Assembly: GCA_947471745.1 (NCBI GenBank)
Contig: CANJKZ010001112.1
Coordinates: 341,001-405,000 of the forward strand
Source of the DNA: Closterium sp. Naga37s-1
Lineage: Eukaryota; Streptophyta; Zygnematophyceae; Desmidiales; Closteriaceae
Direction of reading: 5' to 3'
DNA length: 64,000 nucleotides
Shown here one piece after another: positions 1 through 9,495 of the stretch. Positions within the stretch are counted from its first letter, which is position 1; each line of letters begins with the position of its first letter. Below the pieces are notes generated by a model. That model was not told where the DNA came from and searched no databases. It saw only the letters and a program-made list of their open reading frames with translations. The position numbers and the translations under genes are program-made.

Positions 1-84
1 GGGGGGGGGAGGAAAGAAGTAAAGAAAGGCTGTGTTGATTGTATTTCACTGTGGCAGAGAGGAACGAGGGCAGCTAACACAGCA

Positions 85-290
85 CGGCAGTTCGCACCAT
101 GCCGGGGACTACGGGTCTGCTTGGGGTGGCAAGAGGGGGAGAAAGGATAGGGGTCAGAAGAGCAAAGAGAGAGCATGGGCTGTGTTGACTGTGGCTGCGA
201 GGAAGGAGGGAAGCAGGGAGTTTTTGAGAATTCTCAAACGCTCAGCACAGCAGTGCACACCATGCCGGGGTCTATGGGTCTGCAAGGGGT
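85..290 (-). repeat. Two copies of the SDR 'PGMV' exon
   Basis: Minus-strand copies at about 245-285 (reads DPGMVCTAVLS after a tgcag acceptor) and about 85-130 (reads VPGMVRTAVLC after an agcag acceptor). Flanking sequence such as the tgtgttgattgt / tgtgttgactgtgg stretches is duplicated too, so the unit is exon plus intron, about 150 bp. Confidence 0.65.
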
Positions 291-2003
291 GGCGATAAGG
301 AAAGCCGGGCAGTTGAGGGCAGAAGAGAATTATACACATGGGAATAAATAGAAAGCAGTTGAGGTAAATTTGGTGGAGGTAGGCACACGAGAAAGTATAG
401 GGAGAGAGAGGCTTACACGACAGAGATGTGACACATGAGCACAGAACATACCGTTGCAAAGTCTAAGACACGGTAAGGGCAGTGGAGGCAGGCACACGAG
501 AAAGTGTAGGGAGAGAGAGGCTTACACGACAGAGATGTGACACGTGGAGGGCTCTGATTGGAGGAGACGCTGAAGGTGCAGTGAGAAGAGGAGCAGGCAC
601 ACTGCAGGCAGGAAGGCAGCAGAGCGTAGCAAGAAACGGAGTTAGCCGTTGGAGCGTGTTGGCGGAGCATGCAAGCACGCAGCATACAGTATCCACACAG
701 CTAGTGCAGGTAGCGTTTTCAGTCGACTCAAAAGTCGAGTCGACTCAAAGTCACCTCGAGGGTGAGGTGGGAGGAGAATGCAAGCAAGCAAGCATGCAGT
801 ATCCACAGCTAGTGCAGGTACCGGCATTGGGGACTTACAGAATGTGCACCGAACAAAAAACTATATACATACAATTGGAGGCCTGGTATATGCTGGCTGC
901 AGGGTAGAACAGAGGTGGGGGTGAGCTAGAGAGAACATGCAATCATACACATGCAACGCACACGTACGTCCATACACACGTTAGGTTGGGGTTGCGACCT
1001 TATAATAAGACCATACATACAATTGGAGGCCTGGTATATGCTGGCTGCAGGATAGAACAGAGGCGGGGGTGAGCTGGCAGGAGCGTGCGAGCATGCACCA
1101 TGCACAGCATACACGTACATGTACTATGTGTGTAAAAAAACAAATCTATATACATACGTTTTGAGGCCTGGTATATGCTGGCTGCAGGGTAGAACAGAGG
1201 CGCGGGTGAGCTGGCAGAAGCATACGAGCAATCATGGATGTAAGCATGCACCATGCACACAACACATCACGCCCAGACATACGTTTGGAGGCCTGATATA
1301 TGCTGGCTGCAGGGTAGAATAGAGGCGGGGGGTGAGTTGGCAGGAGCATACGAGCAAGCAACCATGCACCATGCATACGGCACTCGTGTTGACACGTACG
1401 TTTGGAGGCCTGGTATATGCTGGCTGCAGGGTAGAACAGAGGCGGGGGTGAGCCGGCAGGAGCAGCAGCGCCTGCTGCTAGAGATGCCACGTCAGACACG
1501 TACAGCTGGCGCACTGGTATTGGAGGAAAGCGGGGAGGAGGGGGTGAATGAAGAGGAAGGGTGGCAGAGAGCCTTAATCATATGACAGTGCAACACATGT
1601 AGTGAGAGAGGGCACAGAAGGGGGTACTATTCTACAATCACCTGTGTGAAGTAGGCTTTTCCTACTTGCTTAAACATACTCCTAAGCAGCGCTGCTGACT
1701 GGAATTATGTCCGAAGACGTACTGTTCTACAATCACCTGTGTGAAGCATTGCCAGCAGCGCCGGGGTGTTTTGGGGGTCGCCTGCTGGCAATGCTTCACA
1801 TAGTTGATTCGATGGTAAATTACTGCCGGGGTCGACTCCATGAATGCGTTTGTCAACATGCCTGATTGATGAGTGAGGGATGTCACATTGACAATGCAGC
1901 TACTACTCATTCTCGCCATCGATTCCCTCACAACGTTTCTAGGCAACGTTGCATGCGACCCCCTTCCCCCCCGCCACTCCCCCCACCCCCCCCCCCCCCC
2001 CCC

Positions 2004-2037
<34 letters not shown>

Positions 2038-3537
2038 AAAACATCATGTGGATGGTTCACCTGATCTATGCGTGAAGGAAGTCACATTGACTACGCGGCA
2101 TTTCAGTCTCTCCTCCGCCTCCCCACATGCGCCTGTGTTGTTCCCTCCATGTGCATGTGCTTGTAAGGAGGGCGCTCGTCTTCCCATGAGCGGCAGCAGG
2201 CGGAGTGTGAGTAGCACAGGCCCGAGATAGTTGGTTGCTAGCATGCTGCGATGACCAATAAGTGGGGGAGACGAGAGGGGCAGAGAGGTGACTGTATGTG
2301 AGGGGCGCAGGCGGAGCGTGAGCAGGACAGTCCCGAGGTAGTTGGTTGCTAGCATGCTGCGATGACAGAGGACGGATGAAAAACAGGAGGGAATCACAAC
2401 AAGGAGTAGACGGAAAGGAAGGTTTGAGTGGCAGCAGGCAGAGTTGGTGGCTAGCATGCTGCGATGACCGAGGACGGAGGGAGGACACAGGGGATTCGCA
2501 ATGGGGAATGGAAGGACAGGACGGAATGGTGAGGGGCAGCAGGCAGAGCGTGAGCAGGACCGGGCCGAGATAGTTGGTGGGTAGGATGCTGCAGACACCG
2601 ATGAGCAAGGGAAACGAGGGGCGATTCGAACGACGGGCTGGCATACGAGAGGGGCAGCAGGGGGGGCGTGAATAGAACAGGGCCGAGGTGCTTGGTAGCT
2701 AGCATGCTGAAATGACCAATGAGGGGACGACACAGGGGATTCATAATGAGTGGCAGCTAGCAGGTGGAGCGTGAGCAGAGCAGGGGGGGCATGGTTGGTG
2801 GTTAAGGTGCTGCAGTCACCACTCAGCAAGGGGGAAGGGGAGCTGGGATCGTACCGGTCAACTGGTAGAGAGGCAGGTGCAGAGCGGTGGGAGGCGGTGG
2901 GAGAAAGGATGCCGGCATTGTTGACAAGGAGGCATAAGGGAGGCATGGGAGAGGGAACTTGAGCCATACGCGTCTGCCATTGCTGCTGCTGCTGGCCCCA
3001 GAGAAACCCCTTTTCCTCCCCCTCCTCCCCCTCCTCCTCCTCCTCCTCCTCCTCCTCCTCTTCCTCATCTACTGCCTCTTCCTCCAGCCCCCGCTCCTCT
3101 CCACCCTCCTGGCTACCCTCTTTCGCCCTCCCCTCATTCTCTTCCTCTTCCCCTCCTCGTCTTGATCCCTGCTGTGCCTCCTCCAAACTGGAATTGCTTT
3201 CGAGAAGTCCAAAGATACTCCTCGCCTTTTCTCCCACCTTTTCAATCCCCTCCTCAGCACCAGTCATAACCGCATCCAGCCCTAGTTTCGAGCGCACGAG
3301 GTGGCAGAAACGGACAACGGATGCCGGCCGGGAGAGGTCGAGCGGCAGGACCTCTATCGACGCGTGGGGATGCTGACGAAGGATGTCGGCAGCTGCCTTC
3401 AGGGGAGGAACACGTGGCAGGATGCCGGGCGGCATTGTACGGAGGACATGGGTTTCGGATTTGAGGTTGACAGTTTCCAGGGTATTGAGCTTCCCTTGAA
3501 GCTTGGGGTTAGGAGTTGGCATGGCACGAGTTCCCAT
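85..3537 (-). CDS. Short-chain dehydrogenase/reductase (plant DHRSX/AT5G04070-like), exons heavily duplicated; 3' end probably beyond the left edge
   Basis: SDR enzymes are NAD(P)-dependent oxidoreductases; the substrate is unknown here. In transcript order (minus strand) the recognisable exons are: the beta-strand segment ending IEVLPLDLSRPASVVRF (about 3280-3395); the cofactor-side LLVNNAGIL motif (about 2905-2935); MLATNYLGPVLLTLRLLP (six copies, 2188-2832); RVVNVTSFTHRSG, the active-site Ser strand (two copies, 1850-2115); ASIYQASKR with the catalytic YxxxK (five copies, 872-1460); CHISVV followed by a GTAAGC donor (two copies, 421-548); and PIDPGMVCT or VVPGMVRT, the PG motif (two copies, 85-290). 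The order and wording match a plant SDR family (VNVTSFTHR, HISV..DPG). The Rossmann glycine motif TGxxxGIG was not found upstream of 3400, so the first exon is missing, divergent or elsewhere. The 3537 Met is only the start of the open frame. Family call fairly sure; exact exon use uncertain. Confidence 0.72.
370..548 (-). repeat. Two copies of the SDR 'CHISVV' exon end and its donor
   Basis: A roughly 65-bp block (aggcacacgagaaagt... to ...gagatgtgacac) occurs at about 376-441 and 484-546. On the minus strand each copy codes CHISVV and then has a gtaagc donor. Splicing to the downstream 'PGMV' exon keeps one frame, giving SVV-P-IDPGMV. Confidence 0.6.
667..820. repeat. About 45-bp direct repeat with a palindrome between the copies
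   Basis: Copies at about 667-712 and 776-820 share a core reading cagtatccacacagctagtg (the right copy lacks two bases) and end in caggta. The sequence between holds two overlapping GAGTCGACTC palindromes (719-749) and a CACCTCGAGGGTG palindrome. Confidence 0.7.
872..1460 (-). repeat. Five tandem copies of the SDR catalytic YxxxK exon
   Basis: A 55-60 bp core (ggaggcctggtatatgctgg, then ctgcagggtagaacagagg) recurs at about 872-928, 1018-1076, 1156-1214, 1280-1341 and 1399-1458, spaced 119-146 bp. On the minus strand each copy has a polypyrimidine tract, a ccctgcag acceptor and a coding core ASIYQASKR. The spacer sequences are also related (scattered runs of catgcaccatgcacac), so whole exon-intron units were copied. 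Confidence 0.8.
1850..2115 (-). repeat. Two copies of the SDR 'VNVTS-TH' exon around a homopolymer block
   Basis: Minus-strand copies at about 2058-2115 (RVVNVTSFTHRSG) and 1850-1915 (CIVNVTSLTHQSG). Between them lies a low-complexity stretch of C, A and CA runs (1970-2042). Confidence 0.7.
1970..2042. repeat. Poly-C / poly-A / (CA)n low-complexity block
   Basis: A run of C, then a run of A, then cacacacacacac and another A run. It is intronic in the SDR gene and prone to length error in assembly. Confidence 0.9.
2188..2832 (-). repeat. Six tandem copies of the SDR 'MLATNYLGPVLLTLRLLP' exon
   Basis: Copies at about 2188-2265, 2309-2372, 2431-2478, 2536-2612, 2655-2725 and 2752-2832, recognised by agttggttgctagcatgctg and ggcagcaggcggagcgtgag. 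The third has lost its middle. The first two, at the transcript 3' side, keep the best coding core. Unit spacing is about 100-125 bp. Confidence 0.8.
3003..3066. repeat. (CTC)n microsatellite in an SDR intron
   Basis: Runs of ctcctcctc on the plus strand give a poly-Glu frame on the minus strand between the first two recognised SDR exons. It is best read as intron, not as an acidic domain. Confidence 0.75.
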
Positions 3538-3909
3538 GATAGCTAAGGATGCTTTATGGGAAAGCGTCTAAGTTCTGACACGATAATCATTGACTGTGCT
3601 AAGAGACTGAGGGCAGCACTATTATAAAGACTCATGCAGGTTCTGTTGTAGAATCTTTTTAAAAGGAAAAAAAACACTTATTGTAGCCACCTTTTTAAAC
3701 CAATCTCACCTGGTAACCACGCTTGAATGAGCGGCATCCTGCAGCAGCACAGGGGGTGGGAGAAGCAGCAGTGGTGATAGGAAAGTGACTTTCAAGTACC
3801 TTGGAAATATTTTGGTGAATTTTCATTGCTCTGGAAAAATGGGTGGCAGTGACTAGAAACGGACTTGGATGCCCAGATATAAAAAAAGCGTCTGCCGAAA
3901 CAGATGCAT

Positions 3910-4125
3910 TTGATCCTAGCATCTCACCCATCACCACATGCCTAAACATCTACCGCCTCAGCATCTGCATCTCACCCATCACTGCGTGCCTGATCATCTA
4001 CAATTGATCATCCACGTCTCACCCATCATCTGCATCTCACCCATCACCACATGCCTGATCATCAGCAATCAATCATGCACCCACCTCACCCGTCATACAC
4101 TTCTTACCAATCACCACATGGAAGG
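3910..4125. repeat. Degenerate direct repeats 'cccatcaccacatgcctgatcatc'-like
   Basis: Imperfect repeats of catctcacccatcac and catgcctgatcatc. No gene was recognised from 3540 to 4370. Confidence 0.6.
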
Positions 4126-4374
4126 TGCCTAGAGATGCCAGCGCTGTTGCTGCCTCCTTCCCCAGCCCGGACGTGGCCTGGCAAACCAATCACCCAAGAA
4201 AAAGAAATTCAAGAAACCCAACAGCCAATCCAATAACGACTGAGCGAAGCTGAATTGTTGTGCAATTTCCAAATGACAAGAACTTTGTATCAGGGATTGA
4301 CAACTGTAACACAAGGTGCAATAATACCAGGAAAAGAATCACACACTTCATCTTCAACGGACCAGACTATCACA

Positions 4375-4470
4375 TCACATCACACCACACCACACCACAC
4401 CACACCACACCACACCACACCACACCACACCACACCACACCACACCACACCACACCACACATCACATCAC
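4375..4470. repeat. (ACCAC)n pentanucleotide array
   Basis: A near-perfect ACCAC tandem array, about 16 units, followed by decayed catcacatc repeats to about 4570. Confidence 0.92.
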
Positions 4471-4597
4471 ATCACACTACATAACATCACACCACATCTC
4501 ATCACATCACATCACAACACAACACACCTCACCTCACATCCCATTAAATCACATCACATATCATCACATCACTTCATCTCTCGATAAGACCACACCC

Positions 4598-4683
4598 ATC
4601 ACATCCCATCCCATCCCATCCCATCCCATCCCATCCCATCCCATCCCATCCCATCCCATCCCATCCCATCCCATCCCATCATA
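4598..4683. repeat. (ATCCC)n pentanucleotide array
   Basis: A near-perfect ATCCC array, about 16 units. It differs by permutation and base from the ACCAC array 130 bp away, so these are two independent microsatellites. Confidence 0.92.
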
Positions 4684-4727
4684 TCCCATCATATCGCATG
4701 CCCACCCAGTCACAAGGCATGTTTCTC

Positions 4728-5349
4728 TCAGTGCGTGAGGCGATTCAAATGACATACCCCAGTCACAATACACGTTGCTCTCAGCGCTCCTCCGTTCACA
4801 CTTCCTCCTCTTCCTTCTCCTTCTCCCCTTTCTCCTCCTCCTCCTCCTTCTCCTTCTCCACGCTCTCCTCTGTCTCCTCTCTTTCCTTCTACTTGTCCAT
4901 ACTCTCTTCCGTCATCGCCACGCTCCTTATCCTCCCCTGCTCGCGACGTCTCCGATCTACTTCCTGGTAACGGATTTCGCGAACTAACTTTGCTATTTCG
5001 CAGAAACGCCACGCGGATGTGCGACAGAAGGACATACCAGGTCCAGAAAACGCCCATAAGGAGGAAATTCGGAGGGTACAGCACGTTCGTTAAAGCCCTG
5101 AACGCTCGGTCATTCCAACTGGAAACGATTCCCCGCATCCCCAGTTTCATTGGTCTACAGCACGTACGGCGACGTTGCAGTTGAAACGAGAATCACCGCT
5201 TTACGGACTAGTAGAGACCGCACGGCGGCGTCAAGAAGCGAGCAACGGGAATTCAAGGATTTCTGACAGAACCTTTCAACGTCTGCTTCCGTAAATCTAG
5301 ATTCCTCCAGACCGATTGGGTCGATTTCGACCCATACGCGTCTGATCAA
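4728..5349 (-). other. Possible exons of an unidentified minus-strand gene
   Basis: Two open segments on the minus strand look less like noise than their surroundings. 5349-5155 reads RRVWVEIDPIGLEESRF then TEADVERFCQKSL and has a GTACGT donor-like site near its end. 5150-4990 reads FRALTNVLYPPNFLLMG then VFWTWYVLLSHI, a possible membrane segment. I recognise no family, and the two frames are separated by a stop. Low confidence that this is coding. Confidence 0.2.
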
Positions 5350-6245
5350 CGAGCCGTGGCGCTGATGGGGAAAGGTGTCAGATCATCATGTGCTGTAGCA
5401 CACGAGGAGACATATCTACCGTATCCAACCGACACAGAGAGTCTGGTTTTACGTTTTGGAATACACTACCTCGATTTTGCTGTTCCTTGGTAGTTGATGC
5501 TGTAATATGTGGAATGACAAAAACGTACAGCAGTATTTGAAGCCACACATCAACCACCTGGCCTGAACCAACTGATTGAACATCTACATCCATGGAATGG
5601 TAGGTAATAACATCTGGCTCAGGTATAGCTTATGCTAAACAGGAGTTGATGCAACATCAGGCTGCTGAGGCTGCAGCTATAGCTCCCACCAGCAACTGGC
5701 CTCCAGCCCCTACAACAGGGGAAGAGGCTCACTGTTCTGTAGCTCTGTACAGGGTACAGGACCTATCACATGAACAGGAGGAATGTGCCTCTCATGCCAT
5801 TCGCATGCAGGCACCAATCACCAGAAGACCAGATACCACCCAGTAATGGACCCAAAACCCTTCTTAACTTTGCTCTCATCTAGCCTATGGTTAAGTATGA
5901 CCGCCAACACACACACTTATAGTGCAAGGACCTAGATACGCAGCTGAGAGGGGGTGTAGATACAAGAGGTGGCAGGCAGGACAACAGCAGTTAGCAGATT
6001 GCAGTGCAAATCACTGGCCGAAAGGTACTGTTGCAGCTGGAAACCATCAGAAGATCTTCACCATCAAAGTCAACAGAAGCACCTGATGCACAAGAAGCAT
6101 CATGGACATCAGCAGCGCCTCCAGTTCGACATCAGGACCAAAGAACCGGCGTTTCAGCACTGACACTGGCGCGCCTCCCTCCCCATCCTCCCATTTCAAC
6201 TTCCAACCTCAGCTGTCAAACAAGGCCCTCCCCCACACTCCCCCA
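5350..6245. other. No recognisable gene
   Basis: Only short open frames without domain signatures. Nothing supported. Confidence 0.5.
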
Positions 6246-7682
6246 TTAATGCAACGCAGAGAAGTCGCCAGCAGCAGTCTCGATCTCATCCATAAGCCAT
6301 TGAGGCACGTCGTTAATTAACTCCACGCCGCATCCCTCCACGGTAATCTTATCCCCTTCATCATCCGAACCAGCGTTAGCTTCAGCCGTCGCCGTTTTCG
6401 CAGCCGGCTGCGCTCGGAATCGCCATGCGCAGCCGTACCACGCCATGACGCCGTGAACGGCGCTCTTAGCGACGCGCACAAACCCCAGCAACGACGCGCG
6501 TTCGTCACCTTCGGGCAGATCCTCCGCCTCCAGTTCGATCCGCCTGGCGACAGCAGAGAAAGCGACGGCTAGGGAGTTCTGGAGGAGAAGATTCGTCTCC
6601 CCGTCGAACAGCTGCGCAGCGGATAAGGAAGCTGACGTCGCGAGTTTGCCACGAGTCACGAGGAGGGAATCAGCGGAGAGAGCTGTGAGAGCGGCTGCGG
6701 TGAAGATGAGAGGGAGGAGGGCTTGGAAGGAGGAATCGGAGAGAGGGGGGAGGTGGTGCTGAGTCGCCGCGAGGAGCATTGTCGGCCAGGCGACGTTTGT
6801 TGTCGCTCGGTATAGGAGGTATTCGTGGAGAGTGGGTATTTGTCCCGCTTCTAGGGATTGCCGTAGCGCGGCGTGAGACTTCAACCCAGCCTGAAAAAAA
6901 GCACCAAGCATCACGAAACATTAGGACTTCGGACATTGACAAAGATATCGACTGGATGAGTGAATGTTCACTTTGAAGTACTTCGTTTTCAGGTGAAGGG
7001 TGCTGAATGAAATGGTGCTTACCGTGCTGTACGCTGACCAGCAGCTCAGGTATCGCTTCAGCCAGGACGCAGAGTCCCCGTTTGGTCGGTCTAGACTATC
7101 GGAACCCCGGCTGGATTGCAGAACTGACAGCGATCCCACAAATGCTTCCAACTTCAACGGATACTTGCTGTCAAGCCGACGAGGGAACGAGCTTAAATGT
7201 CTTCTCTCTGTTCTGCATCCTCCCATGCACCCCTTCCCCGCAGTAGCGACCTCCCCGATAAACACTGTCAACTGAGAAAATTCATCTTCCGAGCCATGCC
7301 GTTTCAACCAGTCGTCCCATAATAGGAAGCTATGAAGCTGTTTCGCGGCAGCTTCGCAGAATGATCTCGACCCCGGTTGGACCGCGGAGAGAGCGAGCAG
7401 GAAGGGAGCCCAACCGCCGTCAGACGCTGTTAGCCTTAAATCGCCTATCCCAGCCTGAAAAGATAAGAAACTATCTGGCTGAGCTGGCAACTCCCAGGTT
7501 TGCCACGTGGATAAGGAATCCGTCATCTGCGCCTTCCATACCAACGGCCATGATGGTGACAGGTGGATTCGAGAAAGCCTGTCAGAGAGTTCGCGATTTA
7601 CTAAAACTCTCGTAGGGGATGGATCCCTGGGTAGTAACTTACGCCTAGACGCAGAATCCAATACAACTGCTAGTTGATCCAT
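6246..7682 (-). CDS. Unidentified protein, faintly similar to microbial-type terpene synthases
   Basis: Likely structure on the minus strand: a first segment from Met at 7682 ending near a GTAAGT (about 7645); an exon after a cttttcag acceptor (about 7454) running to a GTAAGC donor (about 7018); and a last exon from a tttttcag acceptor (about 6891) to the stop at 6246. The last junction is in frame. Visible features: a helix with LLWDDWLKRHG, IPTLHEYLLYR, and near the C-terminus a helix ARRIELEAEDLPEGDE followed by AVHGVMAWYGCAWRF. This order recalls terpene synthases (aspartate-rich DD; SLEEYLxLRR; final helix before WxRGNxxWS). The canonical DDxxD and NSE/DTE metal motifs are not seen intact, so it may be a degenerate or unrelated all-helical protein. 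Coding is likely; function uncertain. Confidence 0.45.
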
Positions 7683-7689
7683 GATTTAA

Positions 7690-8598
7690 AACGTGCCAAG
7701 TTAGCTCTCGGAATAAGTTAGACTACCGAAGTCAGCTACGTAGGTAGAACCAGAAACAGCAGATAACTTGAGAGAGAGTCCACTTCTAACCTATCGACAA
7801 TAATGTCTCGCCAGCCCCAGGCGTGACAAAACCGAGTCAACAATCAAGGTGGGCTTGAAATCTCTAGAAAGACTTTGGGCCCCCAAACGGAAAGATGGTC
7901 AGAAAGAAGGATCACGCGAAGCAAAGGGAGAGCCGCTATGAGGAGCAGGCGAGACAGACAAGCCAACGGAGCCAAGGCGGACCAGTTGCGACTGGAAAGG
8001 GCCTGGCGAAACGCGTAAGATACGGGGGAGAACTCCCGTCGAGCTCAATCCAACGGAGAGCTGCACCAACCGAATCCCCTGCGGCGCAGCTCCCTGTTCC
8101 AACGCACGGCCGCGGACTGCGCGCGTGTGGCGCTGGAAGTTGCGCGTCCTGCTCGCGCCCCTTCTCAGAGTGGGAGTTCAGCTGTTTGGCGGAGATCAAA
8201 GTTGCGCGCTTCCCCGTCTTGCTGGCAGAGTCTGCTCACTAGTGGATGTGATGCAGGGAGAGGGGGGAGATGGGGGGAAGTGGGAAGGCGGGTCTCCTTG
8301 AGATCGCATCAGCGTGTGGCACTTTTTGCGTGTCGTTCTCCGCGACGCAGTTGTCAGGTGACCGCGTCGCACTGATTTGTGGCTTACTGTGCTGCGCTGT
8401 TTTGCTGAGGTGGCTACCTAAACCTGTCGCACACGACGATCGCCGCCAGCGACGCAAGGAAGAATGTGAAACGAAGCCAACGTGGGCGATTCGCGGGGAA
8501 CGGGTTTTCCCAGTGTTGCTGATTCGCTGACCTCGAGGGACAAAAACTGGGCGACGAACATCTGCGACCATAAGCCTAGAGAAAATCGCACGTGCGTT
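7690..8598. other. Intergenic, no gene recognised
   Basis: Open frames here lack domains and coding bias. Nothing supported. Confidence 0.5.
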
Positions 8599-8870
8599 GT
8601 TACACCTGATGTCTATTTCAGTCCCCTTTCCCATCTTTCCCTGTGCTCCTCTCTCGAGCACGCGCTCCCCATGGGGAGAATGGGACTGTATTTGGGTAGC
8701 CTAGCGTGTCTTGTCTGGGAAACTCGAATAACTTATTCGAGGTCAAGAATATCTTAGTTTTGTCGTGGGCTAGTAACGCGCGGGCCGTTGGCTGTGAATG
8801 TCGACCACTGGGCGTATGGAGTGGCAGTGCGCTTGTTCAGAGTAGGCGGTTGAGTGAGCATTAGGGTGTA
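8599..8870 (+). repeat. Dispersed repeat, copy A (inverted partner at 43677-43956)
   Basis: About 270 bp resembles the reverse complement of 43677-43956. Shared blocks in order: atttcagtcccc; ctttcccatctttccctgtg and ctcctctctcgagca; tgtctgggaaactcga; ttttgtcgtgggctagtaac and gcgcgggccgttggctgtga; gtgagcattagggtgta. Similarity ends sharply after the last block. No coding potential seen. Confidence 0.8.
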
Positions 8871-9495
8871 TCTTCATCTGTGCTGAAATCTCAAACAAAG
8901 CTAGCTCAAGTTGCTCTGCTTCTCCCACCAACCAATCCCAATAACGGCGATCAGGGGGAGCAACTGGATAGATCTTGACGCTTCCCTGATTGGTTATAAC
9001 CGCTTTATTGTGCCCAAGGGGCGCCAGCGCAGGGTCTGTGTTTAGGGATGGGGATTGGTCAGATAGAATGGGTCAGGGTGTTCATTGGTCAGAATAGAAT
9101 TGCCCAAACACAGCTGACCACAAGATTCAGCTATCACTGACCCATCAGATGGGAAGGAAGGTAGGCCACAAAGAAGCTGAGAACCTGGCACATTGAACTC
9201 AACCGACGATACCTCACTGCATCCCCTCAAACCGATGATATGGTTAACCTGACTACAAAAGTTCCACCCAGCTCAGTAAAAGTGAGTGAACATAATTACT
9301 AATACTAGGTTGAGAGCTGACAGTGACCTTAGCAGCAACCACCAGCCATTTGAACAGGATGTTTTTACAAGAGACACCAGGACATCTACAATTTGTCCAG
9401 CAGAATGAAAGCAGAGTACCGTAACTTCTGTTGCAGCAGTCCATGTATGCATATTAAAACACTAACTTACGGCAGCATGAAGGTTGCAGGCCCTT
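8871..9495. other. Intergenic, no gene recognised
   Basis: Sequence downstream of the ALKBH8-like gene (its 3' side). No polyadenylation signal can be assigned with confidence. Confidence 0.4.

Noticed and set aside
872-1460. CRISPR-like array of spaced repeats
   Set aside because: Eukaryotic context; the 'repeats' are exon copies with splice sites and the 'spacers' are related to each other.
2823-3260. Arg- or Glu-rich frames near 3 kb
   Set aside because: Products of a (CTC)n microsatellite in an SDR intron.
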